NCBI GenBank assembly: GCA_033085395.1
Contig: JANQBS010000043.1
Location: 1-64,000 of the forward strand
DNA from: Xanthoparmelia taractica
Taxonomy: Eukaryota > Ascomycota > Lecanoromycetes > Lecanorales > Parmeliaceae
Direction: 5' to 3'
DNA length: 64,000 bases
Shown: positions 32,698 to 43,152 of the stretch, one piece after another
How the letters are laid out: every line of letters starts with the position of its first letter
Numbering within the stretch: position 1 is the first letter of the stretch
The notes under the pieces: generated by a model
What the model was told of the DNA's origin: nothing
Databases searched by the model: none
What the model saw: only the letters and a program-made list of their open reading frames with translations
Position numbers and translations under genes: made by a program

Positions 32698-34606
32698 ATG
32701 CTGCCGCCCTTTGACTACTTTGAGCATCGTCGAGCATGGTACATCTTGATCAGCATTGACTGCCGCCAAGCTAACCACCCCTTAGTCAGCGCAAACAGCT
32801 TGAACGATCGACCCGTATCGCCAACTTACCTCCCTCATACCACAGTCCCGTCTCCTCCAAGGACCGCGAAATACTGGACAAGACAATCGAGACCCTCATT
32901 CAAGATGTCCACAAGCAAGTACTTAGCCCAATCGACATCCTTCGAACCTACGGTAAAGCGGCTATACGCGCACACAAGAAGACCAATTGTCTCACAGAGG
33001 TCATGCTGCCTGAAGCAGAATTGTGGGCAGAGAATGAAGTCAACTTGAAAGGGCCCTTGGCAGGCATACCTGTATCTCTGAAGGATTCAATAGCGGTTGG
33101 TGGATTCGATGTCAGCGTAGGGTACTCGCGCAATACAGGCAAACCTTATGCCGAGGATGGAAGTTTGGTGAAGATACTGAAGGCTGCTGGTCAATATTCT
33201 ATGCCCTTACTTAAGCGCCTGGCCTGAAAAAAGTCTCTAGGAGCCGTACCCTACGTCAAAACCAACCTACCTACTACACTCCTCTCCTTCGAATCTTCCA
33301 ATGACGTATGGGGCCGCTGCCTCAATCCACACAACCCAAAGTACTCTCCGGGTGGGTCTACAGGAGGCGAATCTGCTCTGCTCGCATACGGTGGTGGCCG
33401 CATCGGCATTGGCTCTGACGTTGCAGGTTCAGTACGAATCCCTGCTCATTTTTCGGGTATATATTCTTTAAGATGCAGCACCGGGCGCTGGCCGAAAATG
33501 GGCATGAATACGAGTATGCCCGGACAGGAGGGTATACCGAGCGTTTTCAGCCCCATGGCAAGGACACTGGAGGATCTTGTCTACTTTTCGAGAAGTCTGA
33601 TCGGCATAAAGCCGTGGCTGTGGGATCACAGCGTACATCCCTTGGAGTGGCGGGCTGGTGAAGAGCGGAAAGTGAGAGAGACTAAGAATTTCAAAATCGG
33701 CGTCATGAGGACGGATGGTAAGGCCAATAGACCTGGATCTGTCCACCCCAAAAACGTTCTACTAAGCCGTTTCAAGGAGTCGTCGATCCATCCCCAGCCT
33801 GTGCCCGTGCACTCGAACGCACCGTATCCGTTCTCTCTTCTCAAGGCCATACCATTGTCGACGTGTCCCCACCCTCCCCTTACACCGCTCTTCTCATTGC
33901 CTCCCAGCTTCTCAATTCTGATGGCTGCAACACGTTTCTCTCTTTCTTTCGAACTGGCGAAACAAATGATCCCGGTGCCCGTCAGTTGTCATTCTATATG
34001 AAAATACCCCGGCCTTTCAAATACCTCTACTACCTCTGGGTCAAGTATGTCAAGCGTGACAGTGTGTGGGCAGGGTTGCTAGAGAACTGGAATCAGAAGA
34101 GCGCCTATGAGCAGTGGAAATGGGTGTCCAAGCGAGAGGCTTACAAGGCAAGTTGGCATGAATGGTGGAAGGGGGAGGGGTTAGATTTCATGCTGACGCC
34201 GGTGAATGCGACTCCGGCGGTGCCGCATGGCGGAATGAAGGAGGCGGTAAGTAGCTGTGGCTATACGTTTCTGTTCAACTTGGTAAGGATTATTGCTATG
34301 CTGGACGCTTCAGACACAAAGTGTTGATGACTGAGACAGCTCGATTATACCTGCGGTGTCATGCCCATCACCCATGTTAACAAAGTGCTCGACAAGCTAC
34401 CAGCGACTTTCCAATTCAACATACTCAATGGTGTAGCTAAAGGTGCGTATCAGCATTATGACGCAGAAGAGATGGACGGGTTGCCAGTAGCAGTCCAGGT
34501 GGTCGGTCAACGATTGCAAGAAGAGAAAGTACTTGCTATCATGGAAAGGATCGAGGAGGCGTTGGTGCAAACGGGTGGGAAGTACGACCTTTTACAGATA
34601 GAGTAA
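32698..34606 (+). CDS. Amidase-signature hydrolase (acetamidase/FAAH-like)
   Basis: Serine hydrolase that cleaves amide bonds, with the amidase-signature fold. Exons 32698-32738, 32786-33189, 33241-33717, 33777-34282 and 34340-34606 (introns 47-59 nt) give 564 aa. The first exon is 41 nt and joins as MLPPFDYFEHRRACQRKQ. The second donor (GTCAAT) is weak but is the only one that restores LKAAGAVPYVKTN. The Lys-cisSer-Ser triad is visible as K113 (GIPVSLKDSI), S188 (SPGGSTGGES) and S212 (SDVAGSVRIPAH). The 75- and 24-residue gaps match those I recall for fatty acid amide hydrolase. Conserved C-terminal blocks follow (SFYMKIPRPFKYLYYLWVKY, LTPVNATPAVPHGG, YTFLFNLLDYTCGVMPITHV). No signal peptide is seen. 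The natural amide is unknown; fungal relatives include acetamidase-type and fatty-amide hydrolases. Confidence 0.87.
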
Positions 34607-36784
34607 GTAGCGAAGCATACGCGCATTGTCCTCCTGCCATCAACGATGCTACATGAACAGATCTCAAGAATTAGCTATGATTGTAGACAACCGCTCTGAA
34701 GTGATCACTGGCGTCCGTCACCTTTAGCGTCTTTTAGATCTATAATTTTTCGTGCATTCAAGGTGAATATTCATTCAACAGCGGGGACGAGGTCGATCCG
34801 GGGTATAAGGTATTTTCCAACGAGGGGTTGGGATGACGGAGCGCAACACCAGTTTTTCGAAAAGAAAAAAAAGAAAGAAAAAACCAGGATTGAATGAACC
34901 CCAGACGAGACGCAAAAGATTATCAGTCTTTATGTGTCTCGTGTCTGCCTGCTCGCAATGACAGCCTCGACTGGCAGGAGAAAGAAGACGATTCGATTCC
35001 CGATGCGCTTGTATCGAGGAGGGCAGGATGTTGGAAATGGGTGTGGTGTGGTGTAGATTAGGCAAGGTATAGTACTGCAACTCCCTTGACTCTTCAATCT
35101 TCTCTGTTGCTTTCTAGGTAGGTAGGTAGGTAGGTAGGTTTCAAGTCCTATTTCTACCTCGGAGATCTTCTCGGTGCAGACTTTCGTCCGCAACGCGGAT
35201 GATCGATTCCTTCATGAAATACGTGTCGACTCTTCCCAAAAAAGCTCATAACATTTCGCTCCAGCAATGCTGGATCTAACGTCACTTGCCTCGTCATGGT
35301 CATTGTCTATAATGCGAACTGGCAAGCCTATGTGGTGGCAAATATTTGGTACAAAGATCAAACCATGACGCTCTGAGGACGTAGTAGCTCTGTTGTGCGG
35401 AGCATCGGAATTGGTTTAAATGTGCTTTCGGGATATGGATGGACGGTGGGTGCATCGATGGCGGCGAGTGGTTTGATATAAAGGGAGGAGGAAAGAGACA
35501 GAGGAGTGGCCTGCGATGCTTGGGGACTGGTCCAGAGCATATGCTTGCCCAACCTGAAACCATGATGGCTTCGTGCCAATCGCCCGGCGATGTTTGCAAT
35601 TGCGGCTTTTTGTTCGCTGGAGTACATGATATCCATATGCCGACAAACCCCTTTCCCCCCCCCCCAACACCCCCAAATGGAAATAACAAACAAGAGCGTG
35701 ATCGAACATTTACGTCAGTTATTGCGGGCGCGATGTTTCCACACGAGGACAGTGCTGCTGATTCGGAGGGGGTTTTTTTTTGAAGCGGCAGCATGCGGAT
35801 TGGGTTGGGGTTGGGGATGCAGGGTGGGGCGGGGGTGCGCAGCAAGAAGAAGTTTGTGGTAAGAAGGGGATGATGGTTTATGGGGTTGTGGAGAGGAATT
35901 GGGCGGGGAGATCAAGGCGGAGGTTGTGAGGGTGAGTGTGTGGGAGCGAGGAGGGGGTGGTAGAGGTGCTGTGGGAGTGATTCGCCATTTCGCTGAGGGA
36001 CCAGGGGGGGGGAGGGGGATTCCGGAGAGGGGAGGGGAGCTGGAGTTGGGGGAAGGTAGGAAAAGGGCGCCGCGGGGGGGAGTAGAATTGTTGATGGTAG
36101 GTATCGCGGCTCGTCTTGAGATGAGTACCAGCGCCCCTTGAACGAATGAATGAATAAATGGCTTGCCGGTACTTTTTTATTTTGAGGGACTTGAGGCTGA
36201 TATGTTGTACTCTGGTAGCTCTACGAGTCCGTGACATGCTATGACGCAGGTATCTACCTAGATATCTGAGGGACTTGTCGACCCTTGAGAGAACTTCGTG
36301 GCCAAGGCATACAGACGGAAAAGGACTCGAACGGGGTCGTGTGTCGAAGATTTGGCATCTGGGTTGAGAGGGATACGAGTACGGTTGAGAGGCCAGCTCT
36401 GTAGGGCTGGGTGGAGTTTCGCAGCACAGGGGGAGAGAGAGACAGAGGGAGAGGGAGAAGGGAGACAGTGTGAGTTAAAGGGCCGAGGGAGACTCGACTT
36501 TCGAGGATTGATTAAAGTCTGCGCTGGGATTCTGGGGCCAACAAGTGGGAGCTTTTGTGGCGAGTAGGTTAAAGGTAAGGTGATCACTGGTACAGTATGC
36601 ACGCTGTGAATTAGGGTATCGAACATGTTTCTCTAATAATACAATGAATGCTGGTTATGCAGGTAAACGCTCCACCCAATGCCGCTGAGCGATTCAAGAA
36701 AGCCGAGACCGTACCTCGAGTATGCTACAGTACACCTCAAAATCCTATTTACAAAAGCACCCGAGAGGAAAGAGATGGAGCACA
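34607..36784. other. Large intergenic region, low-complexity frames only
   Basis: About 2.2 kb between the amidase (+) and SWR1 (-) stop codons, so both 3' regions end here. It contains a perfect GGTA tetramer array (35115-35140), C/G runs (35655-35664, 35769-35778) and a long stretch that is G-rich on the + strand (about 35780-36080). Open frames on the minus strand at 35300-36237 are Pro/His/Ser-rich, without recognisable domains, and look like compositional artefacts. A small lineage-specific gene or noncoding transcript cannot be excluded. Confidence 0.5.
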
Positions 36785-39700
36785 TCATCTCCTCCGGTGC
36801 CCCAGCTCTTTTCCCTTCTTCGACTTCTTTTTGTTCTTATCAACAGGTGGCTGCACTGGGATATCTTCAAACTCCCACTCCATGAACCGTAACATATAAT
36901 CGTCGCATGATGGTAATTCTTCCTCGGCTTCGTGTGACAGCATAGCAGCAGGATTCGCCAAGCCGGATTCCGCGGCTTCCATGGTCGTAGTCCTCTCCAC
37001 ATCGTCGACTTGCGAGGGTTTCGGTGGAGGCATCATCTCGCCTGGAGTAGGTGGCCCTGGCGTCTTCGGCGTGGCGACCCCTTTTTCATCAAATTCGATG
37101 GCTTCATTGGCGATTTCTTTCTCGGCCTCCTTTGCGGCGGCAATGTCTTCTTGATCCTCAACTGCTTCAAAAACCCGGCCGGTACCACGTCCACCACCAA
37201 GCACACGGTCCATAGCTGCATTGGCGTCAGCGTCGCGATCATCAAGGGCTTCGTCGCCAATCATGTCTTTGACGCTCATGTTGTTAAAGTAGTCTGTGGT
37301 GAATTCTCCTTCCTGGATGACGACGTCATCGAGCATGCGCTTCTGGTTCGCTTTTCTCAAGATATTGGCCTCGATGGTGTACTCACTGACAAGTCGATAG
37401 ATGTGGACGTCTCTGGTCTGACCAATACGGTGACATCGGTCTTGACATTGCTTGTCCATTGCCGGATTCCAATCCAAATCATAGAAGATGACAGTGTCTG
37501 CGCCTGTCAAGTTGATCCCTATACCGCCTGACCTGGATGAAAGGATAAATGCTAGGATACGGTCATCACGATTGAATCTCTCTGTCAAGACTTGCCGTTG
37601 TTCGATCTTGGTAGCCCCATCAAGCCGTAAGTACCGGTGCCCATGGATGTTGAGGAATTGCTCAAGTATATCAAGGACTTTGGTCATCTGAGTAAAAATA
37701 AGAGCACGATGACCACCAGCTTGGAGAGTACGGAGTAGAGTATCGAGTCGCTGGAGCTTACCGCAGTCGTACTGAAGGAGGCGTTTGTCGGGAAAAGCAA
37801 TGGAGAGGCGCATACGAGCTTCATGGAAAGGGTCTTGGGGGCAAACCGGCTTTGCAGATTGGACAAGTTCTATACCTCTGCGACACAGTGTCAAAGGTAC
37901 CATATCAGTAGCGACAACGGAAGGCGTCACACAGCCAAATTTCTGGACCGTTGTTTCGAGAGCCTTGGCACGTTTGGGCATTGTCAGGACCATCTCCTGT
38001 AAAGCAGGCGACATTCGTGAATACCACTCTGATAGTTGAGCTCTTCGCTCCGGCATAGGCGGATGTGGCAGAGACTTGGTACCAAATCTGAGGCGCTCGA
38101 CCTTTTCGCGACTGTACAGAGGACGTCGTTGGCTACGGAGACTGGTAAGGTAGGCGGCTTGCCTAAGCCTTTCATACGTGTCATGCTTAGCAGCTCTCGC
38201 ATAACTGGCAAGAGTACTCTTGACCGTGGTGCCATCGAAAGGAAGATTGTGGTCCATGCGGGCCCATTGTTGGCTTGAGAATTGCCTGAAAGCTCCAAGG
38301 GCCCCAACCCTCTGTCTCTGAATGGTTTCCAAAGCCGAGAACTCTTCATTCGCGCCAGGAAGCAGATTAATTGTATTCAGATCAACAGTTCTGGTAGGGT
38401 CTCCCTGAAGCAATCGGCGCCGGACAAGGAGTTCCTTAATCTCGAAGTCTGCAACAGCTGACTTTGGCATTGCGAAAGAAGTCGTTATCTGCCGGGTTTC
38501 AAAGAGATCGGGATGGTTACAGACCTTGCGAAGCTGCATTAAAGCGTTCATGATTGAGAAGGTATTTCCTGAAGCTAGAGTCTCGCGTGTCTGGGCCCGA
38601 GACATGAAGCCATCGTATAGGTATCGCTGACGCTTGGACAACTTGCAGTAGACCACGTGCTCATATTTACCAGGCATTTGCTTCTCGACATCTGCTTTCA
38701 GCCGCCGAAGGAGGAAGGGTCTTAATACCCTGTGAAGTTTGGCGACAATAGCTCTAGCATCATCGTCCATAACATCCCTTCCGTGCTCGAGAATCTGCTC
38801 CACCGGTTTTCTGAACCATTCTGTAAACTCCTGCAGATCTGCAAACCCTCCGATACCAGTCTCAGCGCTATCGGCAGGCATGAGGAAGAAGAGTAAAGAC
38901 CACAGTTCAGTCAGATTATTCTGGAGAGGAGTCCCTGTCAGTAAGAGCCTGGCTCGAGTTCGAAACGTCAAGAGGGTCTGCCACCGCAGTGACTGGAAGT
39001 TCTTGATATTATGAGCTTCATCGAGAATCATGTAATGCCATGCCCTTTTCTTGAAGATCTGCTGATCATTGGTGATGAGAGTATACGACGTGATCCAGAC
39101 ATTCCACTTATCTTTGTCGAGCCACCCCTGACGCTTCTTCCTACGCTCTTCCTGGGTGCCATAGTAGGTTATGATTTTGAAGCCCGGGAGGAACTTTTTG
39201 AACTCCATTTCCCAATTAAGCATAACACTTGTCGGCACAACAATCAGATGCGGGCCCCAGACCTCGTGCTCAACCGCAAGATGTGCGAGCAGTGCAATTG
39301 TTTGTATCGTTTTCCCAAGACCCATCTCATCTGCCAGAATTCCGTTCGTACCAGCGGAATAGAGTCCAGCAAGCCAGTCAAGGCCAAAGTGCTGATATTC
39401 TCTGAGTGTACCACGAAGCAGAGATGGTATAGGCGTCTTCAACGGATTGTTTGACACGGGTGTTGTTGGCAACGAGGTATCCTGGACCAATGATCTGAAG
39501 TCCTGAGGAGGTGGAGGAGGAGGAGGTCCTTCTTCGACTACCTTTGGGACGGTCAAATCTTGAACCGCGCCTGACCTAGCTTCACTGTCATCTCCGGGCC
39601 TATTAATGCTCATCATACGTTCCTCGCGGACTTCTATGTGTGGTTCTTCACTCGTAGTAGCAGACGGTGTTGGACCCTGCGTAGCATCTGGAATGAGAGA

Positions 39701-41881
39701 GACTTCCTCGGCCTCTTCTTCAGATACCTCATCTTCGTCTCGCGATGGGTCATGGTTTTCTTCTTTAGCCAACTCCACATCGGGCTCCGGCTCCAGTTCC
39801 AGCTCCTTCTTCGAGAAAAAGCCAAGCAAGCCAGCCGGCTCTTCATCTGCACTCTGTTCGTCACCACTTTCATCGTCATCCGAAGCTTTATTGCTGTCAC
39901 TCATATCATCGTCCATGTCTGTGCTCTCGTCGCTGTCATCCATCAACGCATCATCAACTTCATCCAACGCAATGGGACTGTGAGGAGGCTCCTCATGGAT
40001 AGGGTCAGGTGCTGAGGAAGATTCGTCATTTTTCTTTGCAGGATCCAAGTTTTCGTTTTCGGGAGCTGGACGATCACTAGAATAATCGATGTCCATGAGG
40101 TCTCCGTTCGGTTGCTTCGAGTCTGAAAGCAGATCTTTTTCAAGGCTCGGAACGGTGGCGTATTTCTGACGTAGCTCCTCTTGGGTAAGACCTGCATCGT
40201 CATCCACAGCAGCTTGATCTTCGTCGCTATCAGACTGACTGGACGACATGTTGACTTCGTCTTCGCTATCTGCTTCCGATCTGGAACCTGATCCTTCACC
40301 ACCACTGGCATCTTCACCAACAGACTCTTCGTCGCTGCCGTGGGAAGTGCGGCGAGTTCTTTGCTTCATCATGTAGCCTTCCGACTTGTCTATTACTTCA
40401 TTTAATGCTTCTTTTCCCAGGCGCTCTTGCTCTTCCTGCCATCTCTGAAGCCGATTTGCCTCCACGATCTCAGTAGTCATGATCCATTTCCTCTTCAAAT
40501 CTTCCCTGATCTGCTCCCAGACCTCTTTTGCCGCCTCGTATTGCTCTTGGGCTATCTCCTCCTCTGTCTTTGGTTGTCCCTGCTTCCACGTTTTGTATTT
40601 TTCCAGCTCTCGGCGCTGCACGAAGTCGGCTACCATACGTGCACACTCTTTTGCATTTCTGCGGTGTTTGGCGTTTTCTTGGCCCAACAATTTCTGGAAG
40701 TATACGGCATGCGCGACAAGGCGGTCCTGATGGGTGTATTGCCGAGGCGGAGGATCAAACCTCTCTGGCTTGTAGAATGAACACCGATCCTCACTAAGTA
40801 GACCCCCCGGGTTTGCAGCTTCGTTGATGCGGTTCCTCAAGTACGCTTCCTCAGAAGTAGACCGCTCGGTCATCGCAGAATCTGGTTCTCCAACGTCAAG
40901 GCCTAGTCTGCCTTCTTTCTCAAACCACTCTTGGAACGAGTTGTAGTTCCGTTTTAAAAGTACATTACCCGGATGCTGTACATTCACGGTTGGCATGCGA
41001 ACCGTGAGACTCAATCGTTGAAACCGTTGGTTGGGTTCTACCTGGACAAGCTCTTCCCCCTCCTCGTTATCTCCTGTATCGTCCTCGTTTGTATACCAAC
41101 CATTGTTGATCGGTTCTTGTTTTCTGCTTGGTGTTGTTTCAACCGCTGAGCTGCGGGCTGCTCGGCGAGTTTGATGTGGGTTTAATGGTTGAGGTGAGTG
41201 AGACGGTAGGGGAGATTCTGGAGGCGGGCGTGTCTTTTTCTTATGAGATCGTTTGGGCGGCGGAGGTGCATCATCGGAGGTCATGATATTCGTGGACTGG
41301 CTGCTTTTAGTTGGCGGTCTACCAACAGTGTTGACAGCGGGCTTGCCGACCGATTGGGGTCGCTTGGCATTGCTGGACGCTTGCGTTTGTGTTGAGGTGG
41401 ATGTACTCAAGGGCGAACCTTTGTAGGCACCTCCATATTTACTTTTGCTGATTGGAGAGCCTTGGCTGATAGCAGCACGCGTTTTCCGCTTGTCCGCCTC
41501 CGGGAGGAGCTTGGCAGGCACGTAATTTGTACGAGAAGACTTTCGTCTTCCCTCTTCCACGAAGGATGTAGGTCCTTCCACTGCAACCTTTTTCCATGGT
41601 GGTGAGATGGGCCGTGATCCCGGCGCAGATTTCTTTCCGGTTGGAGGATCTGTGAGTTTCCGCTTTTTGTTTGGAGGTGCATCAATGCCATTGTCCTCTT
41701 CGTGCGGGTCATGAGAGGTATATCCATTTTCTAAAAAAGCCTCAGCATTCACATGCGAGAGTTCCTCAGTGAGGGATTGAGGGGGTGGTGTCGAATGATC
41801 AAGTCCATTGGATTGATGGTTGACTTGATGGTTGACGTGGTTCGAAGCGTCGCCGTTTTCCAGCGGCACCTCGGTTTGCAT
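36785..41881 (-). CDS. swr1: SWR1 chromatin-remodelling ATPase
   Basis: Catalytic ATPase of the SWR1 complex, which exchanges H2A-H2B for H2A.Z-H2B in nucleosomes. One uninterrupted frame of 1698 aa. The N-terminus is basic/Ser-Pro-rich. An HSA helix follows (EEEIAQEQYEAAKEVWEQIR ... MTTEIVEANRLQRWQEEQ, about 455-510), which binds actin-related proteins. Long acidic stretches come next (about 540-750), typical of SWR1 and probably contacting histones. The SNF2 ATPase begins near LRGTLREYQHFGLDWLAGLY, with Walker A in ADEMGLGKT (about 855) and Walker B DEAH (about 955). A long insert separates the two lobes, as in the INO80/SWR1 class. The helicase C lobe carries RYLRLDGATKIEQRQ and SSRSGGIGINLTGAD, then DRCHRIGQTRDVHIYRL (about 1390-1500). 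The basic C-terminus ends KSKKGKELGHRRR. Divergent from the complex I gene at 42311. Confidence 0.95.
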   Translation of the reverse strand: MQTEVPLENGDASNHVNHQVNHQSNGLDHSTPPPQSLTEELSHVNAEAFLENGYTSHDPHEEDNGIDAPPNKKRKLTDPPTGKKSAPGSRPISPPWKKVAVEGPTSFVEEGRRKSSRTNYVPAKLLPEADKRKTRAAISQGSPISKSKYGGAYKGSPLSTSTSTQTQASSNAKRPQSVGKPAVNTVGRPPTKSSQSTNIMTSDDAPPPPKRSHKKKTRPPPESPLPSHSPQPLNPHQTRRAARSSAVETTPSRKQEPINNGWYTNEDDTGDNEEGEELVQVEPNQRFQRLSLTVRMPTVNVQHPGNVLLKRNYNSFQEWFEKEGRLGLDVGEPDSAMTERSTSEEAYLRNRINEAANPGGLLSEDRCSFYKPERFDPPPRQYTHQDRLVAHAVYFQKLLGQENAKHRRNAKECARMVADFVQRRELEKYKTWKQGQPKTEEEIAQEQYEAAKEVWEQIREDLKRKWIMTTEIVEANRLQRWQEEQERLGKEALNEVIDKSEGYMMKQRTRRTSHGSDEESVGEDASGGEGSGSRSEADSEDEVNMSSSQSDSDEDQAAVDDDAGLTQEELRQKYATVPSLEKDLLSDSKQPNGDLMDIDYSSDRPAPENENLDPAKKNDESSSAPDPIHEEPPHSPIALDEVDDALMDDSDESTDMDDDMSDSNKASDDDESGDEQSADEEPAGLLGFFSKKELELEPEPDVELAKEENHDPSRDEDEVSEEEAEEVSLIPDATQGPTPSATTSEEPHIEVREERMMSINRPGDDSEARSGAVQDLTVPKVVEEGPPPPPPPQDFRSLVQDTSLPTTPVSNNPLKTPIPSLLRGTLREYQHFGLDWLAGLYSAGTNGILADEMGLGKTIQTIALLAHLAVEHEVWGPHLIVVPTSVMLNWEMEFKKFLPGFKIITYYGTQEERRKKRQGWLDKDKWNVWITSYTLITNDQQIFKKRAWHYMILDEAHNIKNFQSLRWQTLLTFRTRARLLLTGTPLQNNLTELWSLLFFLMPADSAETGIGGFADLQEFTEWFRKPVEQILEHGRDVMDDDARAIVAKLHRVLRPFLLRRLKADVEKQMPGKYEHVVYCKLSKRQRYLYDGFMSRAQTRETLASGNTFSIMNALMQLRKVCNHPDLFETRQITTSFAMPKSAVADFEIKELLVRRRLLQGDPTRTVDLNTINLLPGANEEFSALETIQRQRVGALGAFRQFSSQQWARMDHNLPFDGTTVKSTLASYARAAKHDTYERLRQAAYLTSLRSQRRPLYSREKVERLRFGTKSLPHPPMPERRAQLSEWYSRMSPALQEMVLTMPKRAKALETTVQKFGCVTPSVVATDMVPLTLCRRGIELVQSAKPVCPQDPFHEARMRLSIAFPDKRLLQYDCGKLQRLDTLLRTLQAGGHRALIFTQMTKVLDILEQFLNIHGHRYLRLDGATKIEQRQVLTERFNRDDRILAFILSSRSGGIGINLTGADTVIFYDLDWNPAMDKQCQDRCHRIGQTRDVHIYRLVSEYTIEANILRKANQKRMLDDVVIQEGEFTTDYFNNMSVKDMIGDEALDDRDADANAAMDRVLGGGRGTGRVFEAVEDQEDIAAAKEAEKEIANEAIEFDEKGVATPKTPGPPTPGEMMPPPKPSQVDDVERTTTMEAAESGLANPAAMLSHEAEEELPSCDDYMLRFMEWEFEDIPVQPPVDKNKKKSKKGKELGHRRR

Positions 41882-42310
41882 TTCTGGCGTGAAATGACCA
41901 AATCATCAATCCTTACTTGGCGACCCCCCCAAACATCCATCAAAACACATCCAATTTCAATGATTATTACGTCAAATGAAAGCTTGATACGAGGCCATTT
42001 CACTGGCGAAATTTGAGAGGAACCACGAGTCTGGTTGGTTGTGTAGAGGTGAAAAAAGTATTGTATGATGTGCCTAATGTTGATCAGAATTTTGAGCGAC
42101 TCGCGCTCGGATATTTCGACCCCCAGCACTTTCGATCACGCTTTACCTGAACAAGCCTGTTAATCTTGGCACTTGCCTCGCTTGAAACTCCCAGGCCAAG
42201 GTACTTTATGCCAGTGTTGAATTAAAGCATTGCGCGTCAGTGCAATCACCTCCAAGGTATGTCTCCCACGCATCTGAAAGCCTGGGTTCCAGCATATTAA
42301 TTGAGTGCAG
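41882..42310. promoter_or_regulatory. Bidirectional promoter region, swr1 / NDUFB8-like
   Basis: 429 bases between divergent start codons. On the + strand a GTATGT donor at about 42254 and a TGCAG acceptor at 42306-42310, right before the ATG, could define a 5' UTR intron of about 57 nt for the complex I gene. No factor sites are claimed. Confidence 0.5.
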
Positions 42311-42830
42311 ATGCTCACTCGGCGCCTCGCAACGGCGCGACCTCTTGCCCAACTCCTGCGCACCCCCATCAAACCCCTCACCTACCGCCCACAAATCCGC
42401 TATCTCTCCGAAGCCGACATTGACGATCCCAACATGAACGGGGGCTACATCAACCCCCCCAGGATCCCCCGTCAATTCCGAGATCCCTACGCCGACTGGT
42501 GGGACAAGCAAGAACGGCGCAATTACGGTGAGCCGGTACATGAAGACAATGATATTCTTGGCATGTTTTCGCCAGAGGAGTACACGCATTTTAAGCCTGG
42601 GTGGGGAGCTGTTTGTTTGAGCATCTTTGTGGCAACGTTCTTGGGGTTGTTGGGTGTGGTACGGATAAATTACCCTGATATGCCGGCCGTGAAGAGAGGA
42701 TATGAGGGGGGTCTGGACCGGGAGTTAGGTGGCAAGGATACTGTGATAGTGAGTGAAACTTCTTTATATGGTTAGAGACACGTGAGGGCTAAAGCGAATG
42801 CAGGCGAGGACAGAGGATGGGGTTGATTGA
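42311..42830 (+). CDS. Mitochondrial complex I accessory subunit, NDUFB8/ASHI-like
   Basis: Predicted single-span subunit of the distal membrane arm of NADH:ubiquinone oxidoreductase. Exons 42311-42748 and 42804-42830 give 154 aa. The intron donor GTGAGT at 42749 follows DTVI, and the second exon adds only ARTEDGVD. The N-terminus MLTRRLATARPLAQLLRTP is an Arg-rich mitochondrial presequence. The ASHI-type block (DPYADWWDKQERRNYGEPVH, then EDNDILGMFSPEEYTH) precedes one membrane segment (AVCLSIFVATFLGLLGVV, about 100-118) and a short tail. It aligns in layout with mammalian NDUFB8 (DPWYSWD ... NWGEPMH). The ATG directly follows a TGCAG, so a 5' UTR intron may end here. Confidence 0.82.
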
Positions 42831-43152
42831 AGGAGGAGCAAGGACTCGGAGAGGGCGCTTAAAGGCGACCTTGTCATTGTATCTGAGCTGCATTTTCCCC
42901 ACAGAAATATCACACATTCTCAGTTTCGAAAGAGGCTCAACATTCGCTTATATCCTATAACGGCGTCTATGACAAACGTCTGCGCCATTGCTATGCTATG
43001 CTTTGCTCAACAGGGCCGAAAGGATCAACGCCTCCGGAGCCCTCGACATGACCACTAGATACCTAGGGTATCCCCACGTACCGCCGCTCCGTGATCCTAC
43101 AACCAAACGCCAACCAAGGATCGCTAATACTACGCAAACTACAATATAGATG
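42831..43152. other. Short convergent intergenic region
   Basis: About 320 bases between the stop codons of the complex I gene (+) and the Munc13-like gene (-). Both 3' UTRs must share this space. No other feature is seen. Confidence 0.5.

Noticed and set aside
35300..36237. Pro/His/Ser-rich minus-strand frames between amidase and swr1
   Set aside because: Low-complexity reading of G-rich DNA; no motif, no plausible splice chain to a known family.
39606..39983. Ser-rich plus-strand frame within swr1
   Set aside because: Antisense of the acidic region of SWR1; composition artefact.
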